A DNA stretch of 64,000 nt from Chloroflexota bacterium (GTDB lineage: Bacteria > Chloroflexota > UBA11872 > UBA12225). Positions 51,070-59,216 of the stretch are shown here, piece by piece. The DNA is taken from the NCBI GenBank assembly GCA_030447525.1, contig JAUJOR010000002.1:95931-159930 (forward strand), given 5' to 3'. Numbering within the stretch: the first letter of the stretch is position 1; every line of letters begins with the position of its first letter. A program made the position numbers and the translations under genes. Under the pieces are notes generated by a model that searched no databases, had not been told where the DNA came from, and saw nothing but the letters and a program-made list of their open reading frames with translations.

Positions 51070-52065
51070 ATGGCAAACGAGATGGTGGGGCGGGGGGAGT
51101 ACGGCACCGCCGGGGGGGCGGACCGGCTGCGAATACGGGTGGGGTGTGAGTTCCAGTTCGAGGCGGACGCCCCTGTCCCCACGCTCATGCTCGTCCGGGC
51201 GCGCCCGGACGCCGAGCACCACACGCTCTACGAATCGAAGTGGTTGCAGCCGGAGGTGTCCCTGCGGGAGTATGCCGACGTCTTCGGCAATCGCTGCTGG
51301 CGCTTTACTGCCCCGGCAGGGGGCCTGACCGTCCGCTATGACGCCGTGGTGGAGACTGACCGCGAGCCGGACCTCGTCCATCCCGACGTCCAGCTCGTCC
51401 CGGTGGTAGACCTGCCGGACGAGACGCTAATGTACACCCTGGCCAGCCGCTACGTGGAGTCCGATCAGCTGGTGGGCGAGGCCTGGAACCTTTTCGGGGA
51501 CACGCCCCCGAGCTGGGCGCGGGTACAGGCAATTTGTGACTGGGTGCACGCCAACGTACGCTACGAGACTGGGTCAAGCGGCCCGGCGACGACGGCGATG
51601 GACGTGTACCGCTCCCGCCAGGGGGTGTGCCGGGACTTTGCCCTGATCGCCGTGGCCTTGTGCCGGGCGATGAACATCCCGGCGCGCTACACCTTTGGCT
51701 ACCTGCCGGACATCGCCGTGGAGCCCCCGGACGTGCCGATGGACTTCCATGCCTGGTTCGAGGCCTACCTCGGTGACCGCTGGTACACCTTCGACGCGCG
51801 GCACAACCGGCCCAGGATCGGGCGCGTCGTCATCGGCCGGGGCCGGGACGCGGTGGACGTTGCCTTGACCACCTCCTTTGGCCCCCTGCGCCTGAAGCAG
51901 ATGACCGTCTGGGCGGACGAGATGGCCCGGAACGGCCTGCAGCTCCCAGAGCTGGTGGGGGGACAGATGGGACAGAGGCAAGAGGGGCGAGGGCATGCTC
52001 TCGCCGGTACCCCGGCGGCCCCCGGGAGCGGCCCCGTGCCTGCCGCCGGGCGGGCGGATAGGTGA
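51070..52065 (+). CDS. Transglutaminase-like cysteine protein 1
   Basis: A 331-residue protein of the COG1305 type. An N-terminal beta domain (LRIRVGCEFQFEADAPVP) is followed by the papain-like core with Cys187 (QGVCRDFAL), His227 (DFHAWFEAYL) and Asp242 (TFDARHN), a complete triad. Bacterial members usually act as peptidases or amide-bond exchangers. The C-terminal 40 residues are low-complexity. ATG 51070 has a weak ribosome-binding site. It is the first gene of a rightward cluster with a second and third transglutaminase-like protein, a circularly permuted ATP-grasp and an alpha-E protein. Confidence 0.88.
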   Translation: MANEMVGRGEYGTAGGADRLRIRVGCEFQFEADAPVPTLMLVRARPDAEHHTLYESKWLQPEVSLREYADVFGNRCWRFTAPAGGLTVRYDAVVETDREPDLVHPDVQLVPVVDLPDETLMYTLASRYVESDQLVGEAWNLFGDTPPSWARVQAICDWVHANVRYETGSSGPATTAMDVYRSRQGVCRDFALIAVALCRAMNIPARYTFGYLPDIAVEPPDVPMDFHAWFEAYLGDRWYTFDARHNRPRIGRVVIGRGRDAVDVALTTSFGPLRLKQMTVWADEMARNGLQLPELVGGQMGQRQEGRGHALAGTPAAPGSGPVPAAGRADR

Positions 52066-52117
52066 GGCGGGCGCATTCAACAGGCGCCCGGGTGCGGAGG
52101 GGCTCGGGGGGGCTGAG

Positions 52118-53095
52118 GTGAACGGAGAGGGGCACGGTCTCGCCCGCGGAGAGGGCCGGGGGGTCGTGCCGCAGTGGGGGCGGGTGAGCCGCGCCGTGTT
52201 CCAGGTGCGCCAGACGTACCACTACAGCTACAGTGGGCCGGTCACGGACCTGCGCCAGCGCCTGGTGATGGTGCCCCCGGCGTGCCACAATGACCAGCGC
52301 CTGCTGGACTATCACCTGGCGGTGCGGGGGGCCACGGGGGAGTACGACGTCTCGTGGCAGACGGATCGCTTCGGGAATCGCGTCTGCGCCGTGCGCGCCG
52401 GCCGGGTAGACGCGGCCGTGGAGTTCGAGGCCAGCTTCCGTGTCGAGCGCGGAAGTCAGGGGGACATCGGGGCAAGGGCCTGGCCACCGCGAGACGTCCG
52501 CCGCGCTCTGCTGGAGGAGACCGCCCTGACGGCGGCCGACGAGCGGTTGCGCGGCATAGCATCTGGGATCGCCGCCCAGGCAGCCTCCCCGCAGGAGCGG
52601 GCCCAACGGGCTGCCGATTGGGCCGCGGGGGCCATCGCCTACCGCGTCGGAGTGACTGGCGTGCAGACGCCAGCGGCGATGGCCCTGCACCTCGGCCAGG
52701 GGGTCTGCCAGGACTACGCCCACATCCTGTTGTCCGTTCTGCGCCTCCTGGGAGTGCCGGCGCGCTACGTTTCCGGCCACCTCCTCGGCGAGGGTGTGCC
52801 GCACGCCTGGGTGGAGGCCTTGCTCCGGGGGGCAGGAAAAGCCCCAGACGCAGAGATCGTGGCCTATGACCCAACTCATGGCCGGCGGGCGGGGCTAAAT
52901 TACATCACCGTGGCCGTGGGACGGGACTTTGCCGACGTCAGCCCCACCTCGGGATTCTTCTCCGGCCAGGCCAGTGGCCGGCTGAGCGCCACCAAACGCG
53001 CCGATGTCGTGGACTTCGTCTATGCCGGCTCCGGGCCGCCCCATGGCCGAGACGGAGGGGGACGCAATGCCGGAAAGGGTGGCCCGGGGGCGTGA
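52118..53095 (+). CDS. Transglutaminase-like cysteine protein 2
   Basis: A protein of about 325 residues. The N-terminal beta domain (FQVRQTYHYSYSGPVTDLRQ) is typical of the bacterial transglutaminase N-domain. The core triad is Cys197 (GQGVCQDYAH), His229 (VPHAWVEA) and Asp251 (AYDPTHG). GQGVCQDYAH and AYDPTHG are the form seen in proteins encoded beside CP-ATP-grasp/alpha-E genes. The start is uncertain: GTG 52118 was chosen because it lies 52 bp past the previous stop; in-frame GTGs further on (52184, 52196) are possible. Its stop overlaps the ATP-grasp start (GTGA). Confidence 0.87.
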   Translation: MNGEGHGLARGEGRGVVPQWGRVSRAVFQVRQTYHYSYSGPVTDLRQRLVMVPPACHNDQRLLDYHLAVRGATGEYDVSWQTDRFGNRVCAVRAGRVDAAVEFEASFRVERGSQGDIGARAWPPRDVRRALLEETALTAADERLRGIASGIAAQAASPQERAQRAADWAAGAIAYRVGVTGVQTPAAMALHLGQGVCQDYAHILLSVLRLLGVPARYVSGHLLGEGVPHAWVEALLRGAGKAPDAEIVAYDPTHGRRAGLNYITVAVGRDFADVSPTSGFFSGQASGRLSATKRADVVDFVYAGSGPPHGRDGGGRNAGKGGPGA

Positions 53096-54603
53096 CCTCG
53101 GTACAGGCCCAGGACGGCCCCCGCCCTGCGGACGTGGCCGCGCCGGTCTACGACCCGGACGGCTTCTGGGACGAGATGTTCGCCGCGCCCGGGGCCGTAC
53201 GCGCGCACTACGCCCCCCTGGCCCGGCAACTGGCCACGCTGTCGGCGGATGAGGTGGCCCGGCGGCAGCGGGCGGCCGAGCTCTCCTTCCAGTCTCGGGG
53301 CATCACCTTTGCGGTGAACCAGGGCCCGGATGGGGTGGAAAAGATCATGCCCTTCGACCTCGTGCCCCGCCTCCTCCGGGCGGACGAGTGGCAGCACATC
53401 GAGCGCGGCCTGGAGCAGCGCATCCGGGCGCTCAACCTGTTTCTCTACGACATCTATCACGGCCAGCGCATCCTCGGCAGCGGCCTGATCCCGCCGGACC
53501 TGGTCCTGGGGGCCAGGGGCTACCGGCGGGAGTTCCGGGGCGTGGACGTCCCCCTGAACGTCTACACTCACATCGTCGGCAGCGACCTGGTGCGCGACGC
53601 CAGCGGGCGGTTCTTTGTCCTGGAGGACAACCTGCGTACCCCCTCCGGCGTGTCGTACGTGGTGGAAAATCGGCGCGTGCTCAAGCGTGTCTGGCCCCAG
53701 ATCTTCAGGGAGTACGAGGTACGCCCGGTAGAGGGGTATCCGCAGGATCTCCTGGACGTGCTGCGGGCCGTTGCCCCGCCGGGGGCCGAAGAGCCCACCG
53801 TCGTCCTGCTTACCCCCGGCATCTATAACTCCGCCTACTTCGAGCACGCCTTCTTGGCCAAAGCCATGGGCGTGGAGATGGTGCAGGGCTCAGACCTGTT
53901 CGTCGACGACGGCCAGGTGTACATGCGCACGACCCACGGTCGGCAGCGGGTGGACGTGATCTACCGGCGCGTCGACGACGACTTTCTCGATCCCCTGGCC
54001 TTCAGGCCAGACTCATTCCTGGGCGTCCCCGGCCTGGTGGCGGCCTACCGCATGGGTCGGGCCAGCCTGGCCAATGCCATCGGGACGGGGGTGGCCGACG
54101 ACAAGGCGATCTACGCCTACGTCCCGGAGATCATCCACTACTACCTGGGGGAAGAGCCCATCCTGCCCAATGTCCCCACCTACGTCCCCACCCGCCCGGA
54201 CGACCTCCGCTACGTCCTGGAGCACCTGGAGGAGCTGGTGGTCAAGTCGGTCAACGAGAGCGGCGGGTACGGTATGCTGATTGGGCCACACGCCTCCCAG
54301 GCCCACCGGGCGGAGTACCGCGCCCGCCTGCTGGCCGACCCGCGTGGCTATATCGCCCAGCCGACGCTGGCCCTCTCCCGCCACCCGTGCTGGGTCGAGG
54401 ATCATTTCGAAGGGCGCCACGTTGACCTGCGCCCCTTCGTGCTCTTTGGCCGGGAGGTGCGGGTCACTCCCGGAGGGCTAACTCGCGTCGCCCTGCGCCG
54501 GGGCTCGCTGGTGGTCAACTCCTCGCAGGGCGGGGGCGGGAAGGACACGTGGGTCCTGGCTGGAGGGGCAGACTCTCCAACGGACTCTCCAATGGAGAAG
54601 TAG
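53092..54603 (+). CDS. Circularly permuted ATP-grasp protein (COG2308)
   Basis: A 503-residue protein of the circularly permuted ATP-grasp type, predicted to join a carboxylate to an amine at the cost of ATP. Landmarks are ELSFQSRGITFAVNQGPDGVEK (nucleotide/substrate entry region), YGQRIL-like QRILGSGLIPPDLVLG, FFVLEDNLRTPSGVSYVVENR (acidic Mg-binding segment), VKSVNESGGYGMLIGP (glycine-rich loop) and DLRPFVLFGREVRVTPGGLTRVAL. It is translationally coupled to the transglutaminase gene before it. Family knowledge links this enzyme to alpha-E and transglutaminase partners in predicted peptide-tag synthesis; no substrate is proven here. Confidence 0.92.
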   Translation: MTSVQAQDGPRPADVAAPVYDPDGFWDEMFAAPGAVRAHYAPLARQLATLSADEVARRQRAAELSFQSRGITFAVNQGPDGVEKIMPFDLVPRLLRADEWQHIERGLEQRIRALNLFLYDIYHGQRILGSGLIPPDLVLGARGYRREFRGVDVPLNVYTHIVGSDLVRDASGRFFVLEDNLRTPSGVSYVVENRRVLKRVWPQIFREYEVRPVEGYPQDLLDVLRAVAPPGAEEPTVVLLTPGIYNSAYFEHAFLAKAMGVEMVQGSDLFVDDGQVYMRTTHGRQRVDVIYRRVDDDFLDPLAFRPDSFLGVPGLVAAYRMGRASLANAIGTGVADDKAIYAYVPEIIHYYLGEEPILPNVPTYVPTRPDDLRYVLEHLEELVVKSVNESGGYGMLIGPHASQAHRAEYRARLLADPRGYIAQPTLALSRHPCWVEDHFEGRHVDLRPFVLFGREVRVTPGGLTRVALRRGSLVVNSSQGGGGKDTWVLAGGADSPTDSPMEK

Positions 54604-54605
54604 GC

Positions 54606-55739
54606 ATGCTCGCCCGCGTCGCCGAAGAGCTGTTCTGGATGAGTCGCTACGTTGAGCGGGCCGTGTCCGTCGCCCGCTTGATCGACGTCACCCTGCACCT
54701 GGAGCTGGATGATGGCGATCCCGAGGACGCCGCCTCGCTGTGGGCCCCTCTGCTCCGCCCGGCCCTGGGCGGGGGACTCTCCCGCTTCGGCGGGTGGGGA
54801 GGTCAGGGAGGGGCGGCGAGCGCACCCCTGGCCCCCATCACCGCCGCGGCGCTGGAGGACGGGGGCGTGCTGACCCTGCGGTCCGCCCCGGCGGCGGGGG
54901 ACGTCCGCTACGACCTGGCCTTCAACGAGGAGAATCCCAGCTCCATGGCCTCCCTCGTGCGGCGGGCCCGCGCCGCCGCCCGCGGCGTGCGGGAGTGTAT
55001 TTCCAGCGAGATGTGGGAGCAGCTCAACACCCTCTACCTCTCCCTGGTCAATCCCAGGGTCGCCGCCGAGGCTGAGGAGGATCCGCACGGCTTCCATAAG
55101 CGCGTCCGGGAGGGGGCCCAGTTCTTTCACGGCCTGGCCGACTGCACCCTGGCGCACGATGAGGCCTGGCATTTCATCACCCTGGGTAAGTACCTGGAAC
55201 GGGCCGGGAGCGTCGCCCGCGTCCTGAATCTGGAGACGCACCTGTTGATGCCCGGTGGCGGCCCCCGCGGGGCGGACGAGATCGTGCGCTGGCTGGCGGT
55301 GCTGCGCTCCTGCGGCTCTGCCGAGGCTTATGCCCGCTACTACTCGCTACGCGTCGAGCCGGCGCGGGTGGTCGAGTTCTTGCTCCTGAACCCGGTGTTC
55401 CCGCAGTCCGTGCGCTTTAGCCTCAACGCCGCCTGGGAGGCCCTGGTAGGCATCGCCGAGCGCGGCACCTTCATCCGCGGCGGGGCCCGCGGCGCCGATC
55501 CGGCGGTGCGTGCCCTGGGGCTCCTGAGGGCCCGGCTGGAGCACGCCGCCGTGGACGAGGTGCTGGAGGAGGGACTGGATCACTACCTTTCGGACGTGCA
55601 GGGGCGCATCGAGGTGGTGGCCGAACGTGTCACCCACAGCTACCTGCGCCACGAGGCCCAAACCGGGCGCGTCGTCGGCATCGCCCGGGCGGCGATGATC
55701 ATGGCCGGCCAGCAACAGCAACAACAGCAACAGCAGTAG
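54606..55739 (+). CDS. Alpha-E domain protein (COG2307)
   Basis: A 377-residue all-helical protein: LARVAEELFWMSRYVERAVSVARLID at the start, then YDLAFNEENPSSMASLVRRAR and ISSEMWEQLN, the hallmark stretch of the alpha-E family, then FHGLADCTLAHDEAWHFITLGKYLERA. Proteins of this family are almost always encoded next to the circularly permuted ATP-grasp enzyme and may act as its partner. An insert rich in Gly and Ala (GGWGGQGGAASAP) lies in the first third. The protein ends in nine glutamines encoded by mixed CAG/CAA codons. ATG 54606 has GGAG 8 bp upstream, 2 bp after the previous stop. Confidence 0.9.
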   Translation: MLARVAEELFWMSRYVERAVSVARLIDVTLHLELDDGDPEDAASLWAPLLRPALGGGLSRFGGWGGQGGAASAPLAPITAAALEDGGVLTLRSAPAAGDVRYDLAFNEENPSSMASLVRRARAAARGVRECISSEMWEQLNTLYLSLVNPRVAAEAEEDPHGFHKRVREGAQFFHGLADCTLAHDEAWHFITLGKYLERAGSVARVLNLETHLLMPGGGPRGADEIVRWLAVLRSCGSAEAYARYYSLRVEPARVVEFLLLNPVFPQSVRFSLNAAWEALVGIAERGTFIRGGARGADPAVRALGLLRARLEHAAVDEVLEEGLDHYLSDVQGRIEVVAERVTHSYLRHEAQTGRVVGIARAAMIMAGQQQQQQQQQ

Positions 55740-55760
55740 GCAGGACAGGTAGCTTCCCCG

Positions 55761-56810
55761 ATGCGCGTTGCGCTGACCCATACCACGCGCCTGGACTACA
55801 GCGCCGACGTCGTCGAGGCGGTGATGGACATGCGCGTCGGCCCGCTCTCAGATGCCCACCAGCGATGGGAGATCTACGAGATCGCGGTCACCCCCTCGGC
55901 CTCGGTGCGGCGCTACGGGGACGGCTTTGGCAACGTGGCCCATCTGGTCACCATCAGCCGGGCCCACCGGTACGTGGAAGTGATCACCCGCGGGCAGGTC
56001 GACGTCTTGCTCGAGGATCCCTTCGCCCTGCCGGCGGGCCCCGCCCGCCCGCTGACACCGTCCGAGCTGTACGACTACCTCTCACCATCGGCGCTCATCC
56101 CGCGCGTTGCCGAGCTGGATGCGCTGGCCGCGCCGCACCGGCCCGATGTCCCGCAGGGGGCGTTCGAGGCGGTGCAACACCTTATGACCGAGGTATACCG
56201 CTCTTTCACCTACCGCAAGGACGTCACCACGGTGGCCACTACCGTCCCCGAAGTCCTCAAAGGGCGCACTGGGGTGTGCCAGGACTTCGCCCACGTGTTG
56301 ATCGGCCTCTGCCGAGCGATTGACATCCCGGCGCGGTACGTGAGTGGCTACATCGTGGCCGATCAACCCCGCCCGGTGCAGCGCCAGAGCCAGTCCGAGG
56401 GTGGCCGGGACGACGGGGCAGTCCAGAGGCAGAGCCAGTCCCTCGGAGGGATGACGCAGACGCTGGGGGGGATGACCCAGCGGCAGGGGCAGACGCTGGG
56501 GGGGATGACTCAGGGCCAGACGCTCGGGCACACGGCGTGGCAGCCGCCGGGCCTGGGGACCTCCGGGGACGCCGAGGGCCCCAACGCCCCCAGGCGGGGG
56601 ACGGGGGCGTCTCACGCCTGGGTGGAGGCCTATACCCCGACCCACGGCTGGCGCGGCTTTGACCCGACGAACAACCTCGTCGCCAGCACCAGCCACGTCA
56701 AGATGGGCATCGGGCGCGACTACACCGATATCCCCCCCAGTCGCGGCACGTTCCGTGGCCAGGCCGAAGAGCACCTCACCGTGGAGGTCGTCGCCCTCCC
56801 CATGGAATGA
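55761..56810 (+). CDS. Transglutaminase-like cysteine protein 3 with repeat insert
   Basis: A 349-residue protein of the same family as the two upstream: N-domain VALTHTTRLDYSADVVEAV, then the triad Cys173 (TGVCQDFAH), His285 (ASHAWVEAY) and Asp301 (GFDPTNN). The gap between Cys and His is 112 residues, against 40 and 32 in its two relatives. The extra 70-80 residues are a Gln/Gly/Met-rich repeat (QTLGGMTQ units) encoded by a tandem DNA repeat at about 56390-56530. The catalytic residues are kept, so the insert may form a surface loop. It closes the rightward cluster, 21 bp after the alpha-E gene. Confidence 0.88.
   Translation: MRVALTHTTRLDYSADVVEAVMDMRVGPLSDAHQRWEIYEIAVTPSASVRRYGDGFGNVAHLVTISRAHRYVEVITRGQVDVLLEDPFALPAGPARPLTPSELYDYLSPSALIPRVAELDALAAPHRPDVPQGAFEAVQHLMTEVYRSFTYRKDVTTVATTVPEVLKGRTGVCQDFAHVLIGLCRAIDIPARYVSGYIVADQPRPVQRQSQSEGGRDDGAVQRQSQSLGGMTQTLGGMTQRQGQTLGGMTQGQTLGHTAWQPPGLGTSGDAEGPNAPRRGTGASHAWVEAYTPTHGWRGFDPTNNLVASTSHVKMGIGRDYTDIPPSRGTFRGQAEEHLTVEVVALPME
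56390..56530 (+). repeat. Degenerate in-frame tandem repeat inside transglutaminase 3
   Basis: The core CAGACGCTGGGGGGGATGAC recurs with variations; copies lie around 56458, 56490 and 56519, with a shorter CAGAGCCAGTCC repeat before them. It keeps the frame and encodes Gln-Thr-Leu-Gly-Gly-Met-Thr units between the catalytic Cys and His. Confidence 0.8.
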
Positions 56811-56887
56811 CCGGCACCGGGGGCCCGGACGGAATGTGTTTGCGCGCCTGCCCCTCAGCGCCCCGGCGCCCCGGCCTGGACACGGCG

Positions 56888-57529
56888 CTAGCGCGGCGCG
56901 ATCCCCAGGCGAGCCAGGAGCGCCGTCCCGGCGGGTGTGACGCCGGCAGCCAGGCCGGCCTTGAGGAAGTCCCCGAGCAGGAAGGGCAGCAGGCCCTGAC
57001 CCACCGCAACGGCCGGCGGCGCTCCAGTCACGATCGCCAGCCGGGGCACGCCGATAAGGTAGACGGTGAGCACTGCCAGGATCATGCCCGTCAGGCGGAG
57101 CCACACCGGGCGCCGCGCCCCGGCCAGCGCCCCGGCCACGACGGCCGCCGGGATGAAACCGGCAATGTAGCCCCCAGTGGGGCCCAGCAGGACGCCAATC
57201 CCCGCCCGTCCGGCGGAGAACACCGGCGCCCCGGCGAGACCCTCCAACAGGTAGGCTACGACGGTCAGCGCCCCGCGACGGGGCCCGTACAGGGCGCCGA
57301 CGAGCATCACGCCCAGCGTCTGCCCGGTGATCGGCACCGGCGAAAAGGGGAGCGTCACGCTGATCCGCGCCGTAAGGGCCAGGAATATCGACCCAGCCAG
57401 CACCAGCGCCACCTCCCAGGCCACGGTATGGCCCGACCAGAGGCGACTCGCGGGGGACGAGACGAAGACCGAGCGCCGGCGCGGTGGTGGGAGGTCCGGT
57501 GCGTTTGGTGAGGGTTGGATAGAGGCCAT
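56888..57529 (-). CDS. bioY: BioY-family biotin transporter S-component
   Basis: A 213-residue membrane protein with about six helices. The conserved first loop has ISVTLPFSPVPITGQTLGVM, the BioY hallmark (SPVPITGQT), followed by LGPTGGYIAGF and the Asp/Lys segment GDFLKAGLAAG. BioY imports biotin, usually with the ECF energising module encoded elsewhere. ATG 57529 starts 30-odd residues before the first helix. It stands alone, convergent with the transglutaminase cluster. Confidence 0.92.
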   Translation of the reverse strand: MASIQPSPNAPDLPPPRRRSVFVSSPASRLWSGHTVAWEVALVLAGSIFLALTARISVTLPFSPVPITGQTLGVMLVGALYGPRRGALTVVAYLLEGLAGAPVFSAGRAGIGVLLGPTGGYIAGFIPAAVVAGALAGARRPVWLRLTGMILAVLTVYLIGVPRLAIVTGAPPAVAVGQGLLPFLLGDFLKAGLAAGVTPAGTALLARLGIAPR

Positions 57530-57626
57530 AGGGGGCAGAGTATGCCGCAATCTGCCCCCGTAGAGGGGAAGCGCACGCCGGGCCGGCGGCTTCACACGTC
57601 TCGCGCGGCGCCCACGACCCGGGGCC

Positions 57627-58895
57627 TCAGCGAGCGGCCCGCTGCACCTTGGCCACCGCCTGCACGATCTGGGCCATGTCCCCCTCCCCGGCCAGCAGGG
57701 TGCTCTGGGAGAGCCACACCCCCTCCTCGGCGCAGGCCCGCTCGGTCACCGGGAGGGCCTCGTCGTCTGGAGAGGCGGGGAGCGCCACGGGCCGCCCGAC
57801 GGCGCCGGCCAGATCGGCCCACTTGCGCCGCTCGTCGATGATGGCCTTCATCCGGTACAGCGGGGTGGTGTAACCCGGGGAGCAGGGGATACCCTCCGCC
57901 CGCAGGGCCCGCAGAAACCAGTCCCGATCCCGCCCGCCAAAGCGCTCCCGGTTGTAGCGGAAGAGGTACAAGTGGTGCGCGTGACCGGTGACCCGCTCGT
58001 CCCGCGCCTGCGGCGTGATGCCGGGGATGCCCTGCAGCTCGCGGTCGAGCCATCGAGCGTTGCGGTCGCGTACATCATACTGCGCCGGCAGGCGCTCCAG
58101 CTGCGTCAGGAGCAGGGCCCCCTGAAACTCCGTCAGGCGCAGGTTGAAGCCCATCACCTCGTGCTGGTACCAGGCCCCCTGGGGGACGCGCCCCACATTG
58201 CACAGCGACCACGCCCGCTCGGCCAGGGCACGGTCATTTGTCAGGAGGATGCCCCCCTCGCCGGCGTTGAGATTCTTGGACGACTGGAAGCTAAAGGTCC
58301 CGGCGTCGCCGATGGCCCCTGCCCGCCGTCCACGCCAGGCCGCCCCGTGGGCCTGAGCGGCGTCCTCGATCGTGCGCAATCCGTGGCGCTGAGCCAGGTC
58401 CAGCACGGCATCCATGTCTGCCGGTTGGCCGCCGATGTGTACCGCGACGATGGCCCTGGTGCGGGCCGTGATGCGTCGCTCGGCGTCGCCGGCGTCGATC
58501 AGGTAGGTGTCCGGTAGGATGTCGCAGAAGATGGGGATGGCCCCGATGGCCAGCACGGCCGTGGCCGTAGCGACGAAGGTGTATGGCGGGACGATCACTT
58601 CGTCCAGGGGCTGGACGCCGGCGGCCCGCAAGGCCACTTCCAGCGCCGCCGTCCCGTTGGTGACGGCGACGCCGTGCCGCGCGTCCTGGTAGGCGGCGAA
58701 TCGCTCGCTGAACTCTCGCACCCTGCCCCCGGCGTGGGAGCCCCAGGCGCCGCTACGCAGCACCTCCAGCAAGGCCCTTTCATCGCCCTCGTCCCACTCC
58801 GGCCACGTCGGGAAGGGGGCCGTTCGCACCGGCGCTCCGCCGTCGAGGGCCAGAACCTCCCCTCCCCCGCGCGCTGCGGCCACGTCCCTCGCCAT
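57627..58895 (-). CDS. DegT/DnrJ/EryC1/StrS family aminotransferase
   Basis: A 422-residue PLP-dependent enzyme of the sugar-aminotransferase type, which adds an amino group to keto-sugars or acts as a dehydratase. VTNGTAALEVALRAAGVQPLDEV is the opening motif, then PPYTFVATATAVL, EDAAQAHGA and the PLP-binding Lys207 in SFQSSKNLNAGEGG. The substrate end (GYTTPLYRM) is usual. ATG 58895 has AGGAGG upstream at longer than ideal spacing (about 13 bp). It is the only clear amino-sugar gene here; it diverges from the isomerase gene. Confidence 0.88.
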   Translation of the reverse strand: MARDVAAARGGGEVLALDGGAPVRTAPFPTWPEWDEGDERALLEVLRSGAWGSHAGGRVREFSERFAAYQDARHGVAVTNGTAALEVALRAAGVQPLDEVIVPPYTFVATATAVLAIGAIPIFCDILPDTYLIDAGDAERRITARTRAIVAVHIGGQPADMDAVLDLAQRHGLRTIEDAAQAHGAAWRGRRAGAIGDAGTFSFQSSKNLNAGEGGILLTNDRALAERAWSLCNVGRVPQGAWYQHEVMGFNLRLTEFQGALLLTQLERLPAQYDVRDRNARWLDRELQGIPGITPQARDERVTGHAHHLYLFRYNRERFGGRDRDWFLRALRAEGIPCSPGYTTPLYRMKAIIDERRKWADLAGAVGRPVALPASPDDEALPVTERACAEEGVWLSQSTLLAGEGDMAQIVQAVAKVQRAAR

Positions 58896-59174
58896 GTCTC
58901 GGCTGCACCTCCTGTGGATCTCTTGGTGCACGTCTCGTGGCGCACCTCTCGTCGCCCCACGATCTTCGTGCGGGGCACCTCGTGCGAGTCTTTCGCCGGA
59001 GGATCGCACGCCGGAGGGGAGGCTGCAACCGATGCCCTCCTGCCCCTACTGCAGGCCCAGCCGTGAGCTGAAGGATAGAATGGGGGCCGGACGGGCCCCG
59101 GTCGGCGCTGGCGCCGCCCCCGCGGGGCGGTCGTCTGCAGCAGTGACCGCCTGGGGCCGTCGGGCCCCTGGATC

Positions 59175-59200
59175 AGAGCCCGGTGGTAGAGCCCTGTGGT
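59175..59200. repeat. 13-bp tandem duplication before the isomerase gene
   Basis: AGAGCCCGGTGGT (59175-59187) is followed by AGAGCCCTGTGGT (59188-59200), one mismatch. It is in the 321-bp space between the divergent aminotransferase and isomerase genes, just upstream of the ribosome-binding site. The rest of that space shows no gene. Confidence 0.85.
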
Positions 59201-59216
59201 AAGGAGAGGAGCAACA

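Noticed and set aside
51070..56810. Transglutaminase cluster as a toxin or phage-defence island
   Set aside because: No nuclease, toxin motif, integrase or compositional break is seen. The gene set matches known CP-ATP-grasp/alpha-E neighbourhoods better.
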